Assembly (NCBI GenBank): GCA_018241505.1
Contig: JAFEDS010000010.1
Location: 1 to 64,000, forward strand
Source: Pseudomonadota bacterium
Lineage (GTDB): Bacteria > Pseudomonadota > Gammaproteobacteria > Steroidobacterales > Steroidobacteraceae
Reading direction: 5' to 3'
DNA length: 64,000 nucleotides
The notes under the pieces were generated by a model, which was given only the letters and a program-made list of their open reading frames with translations, was not told where the DNA came from and did no database searches. Positions 10,141-18,289 of the stretch are shown here, in pieces (within the stretch, counting starts at the first letter, position 1; every line of letters begins with the position of its first letter). The translations under genes were made by a program, and so were the position numbers.

Positions 10141-11361
10141 ATGATTAAACGGCTGCTGTTCGTGTTGCTGTGGGTCGTCGCGTCGCAGGCATACGGCGAC
10201 ACCAAACCCAAGGTCCGCGCGATTACGGCATTCGTCCGTCTGGATCGGGCGACGACCGACAGCCAGGTGGGCGCGGCGCTGCAGGTATTGCGTGAGACCC
10301 GCGGCGAATTTCAAAAGCAGGGCTATGAGGTGCAAACCATCCGCATCGTCACCCAGCCACTGCCGGAGCTCGTAGCCGGACTGTCGGAAACGCAGGCGCT
10401 CGAATACCTCCAGGGTCTCGACCGCCTGGCGGCGAAGGAAGGCTTCACACCCAACGTAGGGCCCGCCATGAGCCGCGACTCCGATGATCCGCGCAATGTC
10501 CGGCTGCTCGAGAAGGTGCTTTCCACATTACCCACCATCCAAAGCAGCACCCAGATTGCCGGCGAGGACGGAATTCACTGGAAGGTCATCAAGGAAAGCG
10601 CGGCTCTCGTGCACTATGTGACCGAGCACAGTCCGCACAGCCAGGGCAATTTCAACTTCACGGCCACCGCGATGCTGAAACCTTACGGGCCTTTCTATCC
10701 CGGCGCGTATCACACCGGGCCGGGAAAGAACCTGTCGATTGGGTTCGAGGGCGCCAACCTGGTCCAGGAAGTGTTTGCGAAAACGCATGGCGACTTCCAG
10801 GGTTCAGTGAGTGAGCTGACCCGACAACTGACCGTCCACGCGAAAGTGGCGGAGTCGGTTGGTGAGCGGGTAGCGGCCGCGCGCGGCTGGACGTTCATGG
10901 GTGTCGATCCCACCCCGGCGCCGCTCGGCGATGTTTCCATCGGTGCCGCAATGGAGGCGTACACAGGCTCCCCGTTCGGGGGCAGCGGTACTCTGACCGC
11001 GGCCCTGGTCATCACAAGCGCGGTCAAAGCAGTCCCGGTAAAACAAGTGGGTTATGCGGGGTTGATGGTTCCTGTTCTCGAGGACAAGCGGCTGGCGGAG
11101 CGCTGGGCGCAAGGCTCATTCAACACGGATGACTTGTTGGCGTACTCCGCTGTGTGCGGCACGGGCCTCGATGCTGTGCCCTTCCCCGGCGACATCAGCG
11201 TCGATCAGATGGCCCGCATCATGGGGGATGTTGCTTCGCTGGCCTGGAAGTGGAAGAAGCCCCTGACCGCGCGTCTTCAGCCGGTGCAAGGCCGCAAGGC
11301 CGGTGAGCAGACGCAATTCAACAGCCCCTACCTGTTCAATACGACACTGCGACCGAACTAG
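10141..11361 (+). CDS. DUF711 (UPF0210) family protein with signal peptide
   Basis: 406 residues from the ATG at 10141; the GTG at 10096 would prepend 15 residues before an obvious signal peptide (MIKRLLFVLLWVVASQAYG). The body matches DUF711: VDPTPAPLGDVSIGAAME, a cofactor-like GGSGTLTAALVITSAVK block, YAGLMVPVLEDKRL and CGTGLDAVPFPGDIS. The family's biochemical activity is not established to my knowledge. Cytoplasmic UPF0210 proteins are more familiar, so the apparent export signal is notable. It converges with the DUF962 gene, the two stops sharing CTAG. Confidence 0.82.
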   Translation: MIKRLLFVLLWVVASQAYGDTKPKVRAITAFVRLDRATTDSQVGAALQVLRETRGEFQKQGYEVQTIRIVTQPLPELVAGLSETQALEYLQGLDRLAAKEGFTPNVGPAMSRDSDDPRNVRLLEKVLSTLPTIQSSTQIAGEDGIHWKVIKESAALVHYVTEHSPHSQGNFNFTATAMLKPYGPFYPGAYHTGPGKNLSIGFEGANLVQEVFAKTHGDFQGSVSELTRQLTVHAKVAESVGERVAAARGWTFMGVDPTPAPLGDVSIGAAMEAYTGSPFGGSGTLTAALVITSAVKAVPVKQVGYAGLMVPVLEDKRLAERWAQGSFNTDDLLAYSAVCGTGLDAVPFPGDISVDQMARIMGDVASLAWKWKKPLTARLQPVQGRKAGEQTQFNSPYLFNTTLRPN

Positions 11362-11657
11362 CGCCTCGTCAGCGTCTCCCACCACATGCGCCAATCACCC
11401 ATGAAGCTGAAAAGCGGGTACTCGAAGGTTGCCGGCCTGTTGTGCTCAAAGAAGTAGTGACCTACCCACGCGAACGCATAGCCGACAACCAACGCGAGCA
11501 GAACGAGCCACCATCTTTGTGTAATCAACGCCGTGGCGAGAAGCACCGCCGCCAGTGAAGTCCCGGCGAAATGCAACGCGCGACACGTAGGGTCCCGGTG
11601 TTCGCCGAGGTAGAACGGATAGAATTCAGCGAATGTCCTATAGCGCCGATCGCTCAT
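11358..11657 (-). CDS. DUF962/Mpo1-like membrane protein
   Basis: 99 residues from the ATG at 11657, preceded by GAGGG. It has the DUF962 signature: FAEFYPFYLGEH, the His-containing segment CRALHFAGTS, and WVGHYFFEHNRPATF ahead of a C-terminal helix. Two hydrophobic hairpin segments lie at about 27-60. Yeast Mpo1 of this family is a dioxygenase acting on 2-hydroxy fatty acids; the paired His residues used for iron there appear present. The bacterial function is inferred only. Confidence 0.82.
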   Translation of the reverse strand: MSDRRYRTFAEFYPFYLGEHRDPTCRALHFAGTSLAAVLLATALITQRWWLVLLALVVGYAFAWVGHYFFEHNRPATFEYPLFSFMGDWRMWWETLTRR

Positions 11658-11707
11658 GAGGCCCTCCGCGTCGCGCCCCGACCGTCGAGTCGGGGCGCGC
11701 CATAAAC

Positions 11708-12136
11708 TCACTTCTTTCCGGCTGCGGTCGCCTTCAATTGTCCCCGGATCTCTCCGCCCTTGTGCTCGGCACTGTGTACGTTCACGTACAGCTTGCCGGC
11801 CTTGAAGTCCTCCTCCTGCTCATCGGTCAGCTTTGACCCGGCAGGCACGGTCCATTTGCCGTCCGCGCCCTTCTCCAGGGTGATGATCGGAGGCCCTGCC
11901 TCACCGGGGGCGCCCACGTGGATGTGAGCCATCGTACCCTCAATTCCGCTAGTCTCGATCAATCCGCTCACCGACTTGTCCTTGGCAATTTTGATCGTGC
12001 CGTGCCCCTTGGCGGAGGTCGTCACCGCGGGGGTTTCCTCGGCCCCGGTCAAGTTAACTTTCACGTCCTTCCCAAACGCCGTCGCCGAACCCAGTGCCAG
12101 AACCGTAGCCGCAGCAAAAACCAGCTTTGTTGTCAT
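11708..12136 (-). CDS. secreted CHRD-domain protein
   Basis: 142 residues from the ATG at 12136, with AGGAGA 7 nt upstream. A signal peptide ends near TAFG. The rest is one CHRD (chordin-like) beta domain, recognisable by the ending YVNVHSAEHKGGEIRGQL and the early LTGAEETPAV. Such single-domain bacterial proteins are exported and mostly uncharacterised. The C-terminus is a short Lys/Ala tail. It is transcribed toward the DUF962 gene 50 nt away. Confidence 0.85.
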   Translation of the reverse strand: MTTKLVFAAATVLALGSATAFGKDVKVNLTGAEETPAVTTSAKGHGTIKIAKDKSVSGLIETSGIEGTMAHIHVGAPGEAGPPIITLEKGADGKWTVPAGSKLTDEQEEDFKAGKLYVNVHSAEHKGGEIRGQLKATAAGKK

Positions 12137-12457
12137 TGGGAATCTCCTATTGGAAGCCAAATTTCATCACAACCCGACGACCCGAGCCACTGTCATTTGA
12201 CGTCGCACCCCTACGGGTCCCCACACTTTCACCTACAACGTCTGATCGCACGTTCGATTCCCCGTCATCGATCCCACGCCAAACCAGCAGGCAACCAAAA
12301 CGTCGCACCACTCCATCAGCCGTCAATTGTCATCCGAGTAATTCATCGAAGTCGCCAAAAACTCGGACTCCAGTCAACAGGCGGCCGATATAAAATCCGT
12401 CACAGTTCGCTATGCAGCTATCACGGATGAGTGTGTGAACACACCTGCGGCGCGTAC
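12137..12457. other. 321-bp intergenic region, AT-richer than its surroundings
   Basis: No coding frame with a credible start is seen. It separates the divergent CHRD gene and a small membrane protein gene, so must contain both promoters, but no strong -35/-10 pair could be picked. A 10-bp direct repeat ACGTCGCACC occurs at 12200-12209 and 12300-12309, exactly 100 bp apart. Base composition is visibly less GC-rich than the flanks. Confidence 0.5.
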
Positions 12458-12865
12458 ATGAAACACAACTGGCAGTGGCTGATCTGGCAAGTCGGTGTGC
12501 CGCTGGGGGGACCCGTCATTCTGTCGTGGCTGATTGTTCTCGCCTGGCAGACGGGAAACCCTGGTTTCGTGCCGAAATGGAACGTCATCCTGGATGTCAG
12601 CCCATGGGCACTGACTTCCTATTCGCTGACGCTCATAGGTGCTTCCATGAATGACCTTTGGCCGAAGATACCTTCTCATCCATTCATCGGATGTAGCCTG
12701 ATTGTAACTGCACTAATGATAACGATCTACACTGCGTTCATGGTCATTTGGAGACACAACGACCATTTTCTACCGGGCCGTAGTGTGTATCTGCTGACAG
12801 GCGCCCTGCTGCTCGTTGCGATTCCACTTTGTTATTTCGCTTACCTGACCGAGGAGAACATCTGA
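12458..12865 (+). CDS. hypothetical multi-pass membrane protein
   Basis: 135 residues with four hydrophobic segments (about 8-28, 48-66, 78-98 and 108-128). The charged loops are short, and a Trp-rich N-terminus is present (MKHNWQWLIWQVG). The ATG at 12458 lacks a clear ribosome site; a GTG at 12431 is the alternative. No family is recognised. Codon usage looks less GC-biased than neighbouring genes, as does the upstream spacer, so recent acquisition is possible. Its stop is one base before the start of the next small gene. Confidence 0.55.
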   Translation: MKHNWQWLIWQVGVPLGGPVILSWLIVLAWQTGNPGFVPKWNVILDVSPWALTSYSLTLIGASMNDLWPKIPSHPFIGCSLIVTALMITIYTAFMVIWRHNDHFLPGRSVYLLTGALLLVAIPLCYFAYLTEENI

Positions 12866-12866
12866 C

Positions 12867-13082
12867 ATGATCCGACGGACTGTGGACATCCCGGCAACGC
12901 CGGCAGAAAACATCAGAGCCAGCACGCTGACGGGCATCGCCGCTGGAATGGTGTTTGGAGATATCATTGCAGCCGCACCCTGGATCGGAGGTGCCATCGG
13001 TTGCGCCGCCGGCTTTGCGATTGGCTGGCGCTTCAGGCACGTCGCAACCAAGCCGAAAATCGACGAATCGAGCCCAAGGTAG
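12867..13082 (+). CDS. small glycine-rich membrane protein
   Basis: 71 residues. The ATG at 12867 follows the previous stop by one base and has GAGGAG 10 nt upstream, inside the end of the preceding gene, so the pair is probably coupled. A single long Gly/Ala-rich hydrophobic stretch (about 21-55) contains AAGMVFGDIIAAAPWIGGAIG-type small-residue spacing, followed by a basic tail (WRFRHVATK). It is reminiscent of glycine-zipper membrane proteins, but no family can be assigned. Confidence 0.55.
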   Translation: MIRRTVDIPATPAENIRASTLTGIAAGMVFGDIIAAAPWIGGAIGCAAGFAIGWRFRHVATKPKIDESSPR

Positions 13083-13099
13083 TCTGCGGCGTGGCCCCG

Positions 13100-14473
13100 T
13101 CATACCACCGGCAATGTAACAATCGCAATCAGCCCCGACGTATCAGCACGGTTCTCCAGCCACACATTGCCGCCGAGTTGCCGCACGATACTGTCCACCG
13201 TCGACAGCCCTAACCCACTGCCATTGCTCGTATCGCCCGGCGCGCGATAGAAACGTTCAAACACGCGCTCCAACTCCGGCGGCGGCAGACCAACACCCTC
13301 GTCCCACACCTCGATGCGCGCCCGGGCGCCGACAACGGAAGTCCGCACCCGTACAGGGCCGCCGACCGGCGTATAGCGAATTGCGTTCTCCACCAGGTTG
13401 CCGAATATGAGCCCCAGGCGGCGCGGGCTGCCGGGCACGAACACGGGAGCCACCGATTCAACCCGAACGTGTACGTTGCGGGCGCGGGCAGCATCGGCGT
13501 AGAGCTGAACGACCTCCTCGAGACTTTCCCGCAGATCCGTCTTCTCAGCGACCGGACCGGCTGCGGACTCATTGCGCGCCAGGGACAACAGTTGCTCCGA
13601 CAGCCGGATCACACGCCGCAGCCCGGTCCGCAACTCCGCCAGACGAGTGGCCTTTTCCTTCTCATCTCTCCCGCCATCGAGCAGATCCACCTGCAACTGC
13701 AATGCCGTCAACGGAGTGCGCAACGCGTGAGCGGCATCAGTGACAAACTGCTTCTCGCGCTCCACCGTCGTCTCGAGCCGACGCATCAGCCGATTGATTT
13801 CCGCCACCAGCGGCCGCACTTCAGCAGGCAGATTCTCAACCGGCAAATCCTCGAATGTTGCCGAGGCCCGCTGGGCAAGCGCGTCAGCAGATGCATCTAG
13901 CGGTGCGACATGCTTGCGAATCACGATGCCGATGACGAGCGCGAGTACAGGCAGCAACAACACCATGGGTAACAACGTGGCAAGCGCAACGCCACCTTCC
14001 ACCTCACTGATCACGTCCATGGACAGGGCAATTTCAATACTCAACCCGTTGGATTGGGCGTTAAACACACGATATTCACCGGTCCCGAAGTCACGGATAT
14101 GGAAGCCGAGCGCATCGATGGGCGGCAGGATCCCGCCGGGAATGTGCCGATTCGACTTCGATGCGTACAGCACCTGGGCACGCGCGTCACGCACAACAAC
14201 AATGAGATCGTCTTCGTTGTCGTGATTGATATAGACGCGCGGCAGTATCTCGGGACCCTCTGCCGAATCCGGCTGTCGGTGCGTCGAGAAGTCCTGCGCC
14301 GCCAGAATCCGCGCCACCTGTTCCATCTGGTAGTCGAGTTGGGATTGGGTTTCGCGCCGAGCCTGCCAGTTGCCCACGGCAACGCTGAGCGCACCTACAC
14401 CCGCCACCGCCGCGCACAACCACGTTGTCAGGCCACGCCGCAAGGACCTCAAGGCACGAGCCCTATCCGCCAA
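13100..14473 (-). CDS. QseC/PmrB-like two-component sensor histidine kinase
   Basis: 457 residues, inner-membrane sensor. A first membrane helix (about 15-35) precedes a periplasmic sensor domain of about 125 residues, then a second helix (about 165-187) and a HAMP-like linker. The HisKA motif is AAHALRTPLTALQLQVDL with its phosphoacceptor His, and the HATPase shows the N box NLVENAIRYTP and G boxes WDEGVGLPP and GSGLGLSTV. The TTG at 14473 gives a 25-nt overlap with the regulator gene; a TTG at 14452, forming TTGA with the regulator stop, is an equally credible start. It partners the regulator directly upstream. Confidence 0.92.
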   Translation of the reverse strand: MADRARALRSLRRGLTTWLCAAVAGVGALSVAVGNWQARRETQSQLDYQMEQVARILAAQDFSTHRQPDSAEGPEILPRVYINHDNEDDLIVVVRDARAQVLYASKSNRHIPGGILPPIDALGFHIRDFGTGEYRVFNAQSNGLSIEIALSMDVISEVEGGVALATLLPMVLLLPVLALVIGIVIRKHVAPLDASADALAQRASATFEDLPVENLPAEVRPLVAEINRLMRRLETTVEREKQFVTDAAHALRTPLTALQLQVDLLDGGRDEKEKATRLAELRTGLRRVIRLSEQLLSLARNESAAGPVAEKTDLRESLEEVVQLYADAARARNVHVRVESVAPVFVPGSPRRLGLIFGNLVENAIRYTPVGGPVRVRTSVVGARARIEVWDEGVGLPPPELERVFERFYRAPGDTSNGSGLGLSTVDSIVRQLGGNVWLENRADTSGLIAIVTLPVV

Positions 14474-15117
14474 CCCACGCCGCGTACGTTTTCAATCACG
14501 CTGTTACCGAGCTTGCGCCGCAGGCTGTGAATCGCAAATTCAATGGCATTGCTCTGAACGGTTTCCTCCCAACCATACAGATGCTCTTCAATCTGTGCGC
14601 GGGACAGAACCGCGCCGGGGCGCTCGATCAGCGCGCGTAACAGCGCGAATTCGCGAGGCGTCACCGCGACCTGCGTGTCATGAACCTTTACGGTGTGTGT
14701 CACCGGATCCACTACGATCGCGCCATGAACGATCTCGGAGGTGGCGCGTCCATCGCGGCGGCGCAGGAGGCTGCGTAGGCGGGCCTTCAGCTCGGCAAGC
14801 TCGAAGGGTTTGACGAGGTAGTCATCTGCGCCCCCATCCAGGCCGCTGATCCGGTCGGCCAGCTCATCCCGCGCGGTGATCATGAGAACGGGGACCGTGT
14901 TTCCCGAGCTTCGCGCCGACTTCAAAACGGACAGGCCGTCCTTGCGCGGAAGGTTCCAGTCGAGGATGGCAAGGGCGTAAGGCGTCGTGGTGTCCTGAAT
15001 TGCTGCCAGTGCCGCGGCTCCGTCCCTGACCCAGTCGACCACATAGCCATCGTCGCGCAAGCCTCGGACGAGGCTCTCGCCGATCATGTGATCGTCCTCA
15101 ACCAGGAGCAGGCGCAT
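14449..15117 (-). CDS. OmpR-family response regulator (QseB/PmrA-like)
   Basis: 222 residues from the ATG at 15117, where the receiver domain begins (MRLLLVEDD); the 66-codon extension upstream is not protein-like. The receiver has the acidic pair ED, phosphoacceptor Asp in LAILDWNLPRKDG, Thr in MITARDE and Lys in YLVKPFEL. A winged-helix Trans_reg_C domain follows (about 128-220, LTPREFALL-type: VTPREFALLRALIERPG). It is coupled to the sensor kinase. The surface-glycan operon begins divergently 126 bp away and is a possible target. Confidence 0.93.
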   Translation of the reverse strand: MRLLLVEDDHMIGESLVRGLRDDGYVVDWVRDGAAALAAIQDTTTPYALAILDWNLPRKDGLSVLKSARSSGNTVPVLMITARDELADRISGLDGGADDYLVKPFELAELKARLRSLLRRRDGRATSEIVHGAIVVDPVTHTVKVHDTQVAVTPREFALLRALIERPGAVLSRAQIEEHLYGWEETVQSNAIEFAIHSLRRKLGNSVIENVRGVGWRIGLVP

Positions 15118-15243
15118 GACGGGAACCCCACTTTGCGGCCCAAACCTTAAGACGTGTGGTTTGTGGACGCCAGTCTCAGCATTTGCCTCGAACCTTACAG
15201 TACCCTTTCGTTCCGGATAGAAAAATAAAGCGCCCGCCGACGC

Positions 15244-16464
15244 ATGTCTTCGACGATCATTGAAATGCAGGCAACGCCAGTCAAGGAAGCCAGCTTGCCA
15301 CTCTATTCTGCGCACCTTCCATTCAAGGCGGAACGGGTCAACGAATCAGCGCTTGCAGGCCCCCTGCTCGCCGAGTGGGACGCCCTGCACGCCCGGATCT
15401 TGCCGAACATGCCGTTCACCTCCGCGAGCTGGAACGCCTTGTGGTGGAAGCATCACCGTTCCGACCGCCCCTTCAAGCGGGACAAGCTGTGTCTCATTGT
15501 CGTCCGGGACGCACGCAACGCACTGATTGCCGTTGCGCCGATGATGTCCACGCGGCGCTTTTACTTTCAAACGCTGCGCTATTTCGGCGCGGACCCGAAT
15601 GTCACGGAGGTTCGGGGCCTCGTGTGCGAACCCGAAAACGAGGTGGCGGCCATCGAGGCCGTGCTCAGATGCCTGAAACGGGAGATGCCCGCGGCCCACT
15701 GGATCGAATGGGGTGCCCTGCGCAAAGAGAATTGGGAGAGAGCCTCCCGCAACCTGCCCACGGGCTCCCGAAGCTCGACCCACCAGATTGAGGCCTATCA
15801 CCTGGAGCTGCCCGCTACGTGGGACGCCCTGCGTTCTTCGCGGTCCCGGAATATCAAGGAGTCCATTCGGCGGTGCTACAACTCACTGAAGCGTGAGGGA
15901 CTGACCCCGGAGCTGCGGGTCATCTCGTCCCCGCAAGACGCTCCCGAAGCGCTCGCAACCTTCTTCCGGTTGCACTCCATGCGCAGCCTCGCAACCAACA
16001 CAGTAGTGCACGCCAATGTGTTTCGAAACGAAAACGACCGGGCGTTTCTGACCGAGTACGCACTCGAGCTGGCCCAGCGCGGCGAGCTGCGGATATTTCA
16101 ATTGTTGATTTCCGGCAGCGTGGTCGCGACCCGGGTGGGTTTCCAATGCAACGACCAGATTTACCTCTACTACTCGGGCTACGACCCGGCGTGGTCCCGA
16201 TACAGCGTCATGACCACCCTGGTGGTGGAAGCCATCAAATGGTCCATCGATCAACGGCTCGCCACCCTGCATCTGTCCACCGGCACCGATGTGTCGAAGC
16301 TGCGGTGGGGTCCGGCCGCGACGCACTACGTTACCTCGACGGAAGTACCGCTCAACTGGAGCGCGAGGCTGTCGTACGCAACCTATCAGCGGGTGCAACG
16401 CCTGATTAGCTGGTGGGAAAGACGCCGGCTTGCACCGAACACGCGCCGCGAGGAAGCGGCATGA
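15244..16464 (+). CDS. BioF2/CelD-like GNAT acetyltransferase of a glycan operon
   Basis: 406 residues. It belongs to the Acetyltransf_6 (PF13480) group often seen in exopolysaccharide clusters. The central GNAT fold includes SRNIKESIRRCYNSLKREG (about 199-217), the acceptor region HSMRSLATN, and the later strands FQLLISGSVVATRVGF and YLYYSGYDPAW. The end is basic and Arg-rich (WWERRRLAPN). It is the first of four genes joined by ATGA overlaps, so it probably acylates a sugar or lipid-linked intermediate; FemAB-like aminoacyl transfer is an alternative. The substrate is not known. Confidence 0.85.
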   Translation: MSSTIIEMQATPVKEASLPLYSAHLPFKAERVNESALAGPLLAEWDALHARILPNMPFTSASWNALWWKHHRSDRPFKRDKLCLIVVRDARNALIAVAPMMSTRRFYFQTLRYFGADPNVTEVRGLVCEPENEVAAIEAVLRCLKREMPAAHWIEWGALRKENWERASRNLPTGSRSSTHQIEAYHLELPATWDALRSSRSRNIKESIRRCYNSLKREGLTPELRVISSPQDAPEALATFFRLHSMRSLATNTVVHANVFRNENDRAFLTEYALELAQRGELRIFQLLISGSVVATRVGFQCNDQIYLYYSGYDPAWSRYSVMTTLVVEAIKWSIDQRLATLHLSTGTDVSKLRWGPAATHYVTSTEVPLNWSARLSYATYQRVQRLISWWERRRLAPNTRREEAA

Positions 16465-17270
16465 TCGACGTATCCGTCGTGATTCCAACATTCCGGCGTT
16501 GCGAGCTGCTGTTGGAAGCCATCCAAAGCGTCCTGCGCCAGCCCGACGTGTCTGTTGAAATCGTTGTGGTCGATGACAGCCCGGAGGGCTCGGCTCGCGA
16601 AGCCGTCGCCGGTGTGGGCGACACACGCGTCCGGTACTTTCAGTCCGAAACACCCTCAGGCGGAAAACCCGCCCTGGTCCGCAACTACGGCGCAAGCAAA
16701 ACCAACGGACGTTACATACATTTCCTGGACGACGACGACCTGGTCGCCGATGGCTATTACCGCGACGCTGTCGCCGTGTTCCAAGTCCATCCCGACTGCG
16801 GTGTCGTGTTCGGTCAGATCCAGCCTTTTTCAAAACCGGACTCCGCCGCCCTGGCTGATGAAAGAGCCTTCTTCCGCAGCGCCGCACGGCGCACGCGCCT
16901 CTGGTCCAGCCTGGGATCCCGCTGGGCCGTGACAGCCAGCCTGTTGTTCACCCCGACCCTGCTGGTCAATTCGGCCTGTCTGATCCGCCGCGAGCACGTA
17001 ACCAGCCTCGGCGGCTATGACGCGCACATTCTTCTCAACGAGGACGTCGACTTTTTCTGCCGCGCGATCCGGGCATTCGGCTGCCGATACCTCGACCAGG
17101 TGGTCATTCACTACCGGATTCTCCCAAACTCCCTCATGCACGGACGCTCGGGGAATGAGAAGCTGATCGAATCCTATCAACGGATGTACGCCCGGTATCG
17201 CGCAGCGCACGGCGCCGTGGAATGGCTGGCCCTGAAGATTTTTGCGCGCACGGTCATGCGAGTCCTATGA
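16461..17270 (+). CDS. family 2 glycosyltransferase
   Basis: 269 residues; the ATG at 16461 overlaps the preceding stop (ATGA). A GT-A fold is clear: DVSVVIPTFRR at the N-terminus, the nucleotide-binding VVVDDSPEG, a metal-binding HFLDDDDLVADGYY, and LNEDVDFFCRAIRAFG at the catalytic-base position. There is no membrane segment, so it should act on the cytoplasmic face, adding a sugar to an acceptor that the flippase later exports. Neither donor nor acceptor sugar can be deduced. Confidence 0.92.
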   Translation: MIDVSVVIPTFRRCELLLEAIQSVLRQPDVSVEIVVVDDSPEGSAREAVAGVGDTRVRYFQSETPSGGKPALVRNYGASKTNGRYIHFLDDDDLVADGYYRDAVAVFQVHPDCGVVFGQIQPFSKPDSAALADERAFFRSAARRTRLWSSLGSRWAVTASLLFTPTLLVNSACLIRREHVTSLGGYDAHILLNEDVDFFCRAIRAFGCRYLDQVVIHYRILPNSLMHGRSGNEKLIESYQRMYARYRAAHGAVEWLALKIFARTVMRVL

Positions 17271-18289
17271 ACGCCGTGCCCTCGACTGCGCGGTCGACAG
17301 CCGATTTGCGGCCGGATGTATTGCCTCCGCAGGCGCTCAACCTGTCGGCCACCGAACGGGCCACCGGCCAATTCTCGCCGGGCAATTGCGAGCTCGCCGC
17401 TGCCATCCTGGCGTGCCGCGGGTACGTGATCCTGCGCGATGCCCTGGAGCCGGATTTTGCCGCCGCGCTGGCTCGCGAGATGGACGACATCTACCAGGAC
17501 TGCCGCACTACCCACGCCGTCGAAACCGGCACTTCGCCGGATGCCGCTTTCAAAACTCAGCTTTCCAACCGGCGCAACGCCACCTTCTGGTATCGCAAAT
17601 CCCGCTGGCGCATCTTCCCACGCCTGGAGGGTGCCATGGGCGATCCGCGCCTGCTGGCCAATCCTTTCGTGGTGCCCATACTCGACCGGCTGTTGGGCGA
17701 TACATTCCGGTGCCGGTATGTCTCCAGCGATACCTGCCTGGCCGGCGCCATTCTGCAGTCACCTCACAGCGACATTGATGGGGATGAGGTCTACGTCAAC
17801 GGCACCTGGAAACCTCGCGGCTTCGTTGTGAACGTGCCCGTGATGGAGTGCGGACTGCACAACGGGCCGCTCGAAGTCTGGCCGGGCGGCAGCCACTTGT
17901 GGGACAGCAACTTCCTCAAACCGCTGGGGCTCGTGCCCAACGTGCAGGACGGCCGCAATCCTCCAGTCGAGCGCCTCGCCGAATACTTTCCCTCCGTCAA
18001 AGTGGTGTTGAAGCCGGGCGAGATCCTGATCCGGGACCTTGCGATGTGGCATCGGGGCACCCCCAATCCGACGGACCAACCGCGCACGATGCTCACGATA
18101 GGGATGTTCCGGGCGGATCATGAGTATGGTTATGGAAGCCCTTTCTACAACCTGGATGAGACTCTCTACGAGCGGCTCGATCCGCGCATCCGCCGGATGT
18201 TTGCCTATCACTTCACATCGCTCAAACGGGCGCGCCGCGGTCTCGGACGATTGAAGCGCAAGCTGTTGGGATCATCGCAGACAGAATGA
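17267..18289 (+). CDS. phytanoyl-CoA dioxygenase (PhyH) family protein of the glycan operon
   Basis: 340 residues, ATGA-coupled to the glycosyltransferase. It is a predicted Fe(II)/2-oxoglutarate dioxygenase. The metal triad is His-Ser-Asp in ILQSPHSDIDGDE and a distal His in AMWHRGTPNP, with the 2-oxoglutarate-binding Arg in the following QPRTML. The double-stranded beta helix spans about 60-300, and the C-terminus is basic. Placement between a glycosyltransferase and a flippase suggests hydroxylation or oxidative tailoring of a glycan or lipid carrier, which is inference. The active-site residues appear complete. Confidence 0.88.
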   Translation: MNAVPSTARSTADLRPDVLPPQALNLSATERATGQFSPGNCELAAAILACRGYVILRDALEPDFAAALAREMDDIYQDCRTTHAVETGTSPDAAFKTQLSNRRNATFWYRKSRWRIFPRLEGAMGDPRLLANPFVVPILDRLLGDTFRCRYVSSDTCLAGAILQSPHSDIDGDEVYVNGTWKPRGFVVNVPVMECGLHNGPLEVWPGGSHLWDSNFLKPLGLVPNVQDGRNPPVERLAEYFPSVKVVLKPGEILIRDLAMWHRGTPNPTDQPRTMLTIGMFRADHEYGYGSPFYNLDETLYERLDPRIRRMFAYHFTSLKRARRGLGRLKRKLLGSSQTE

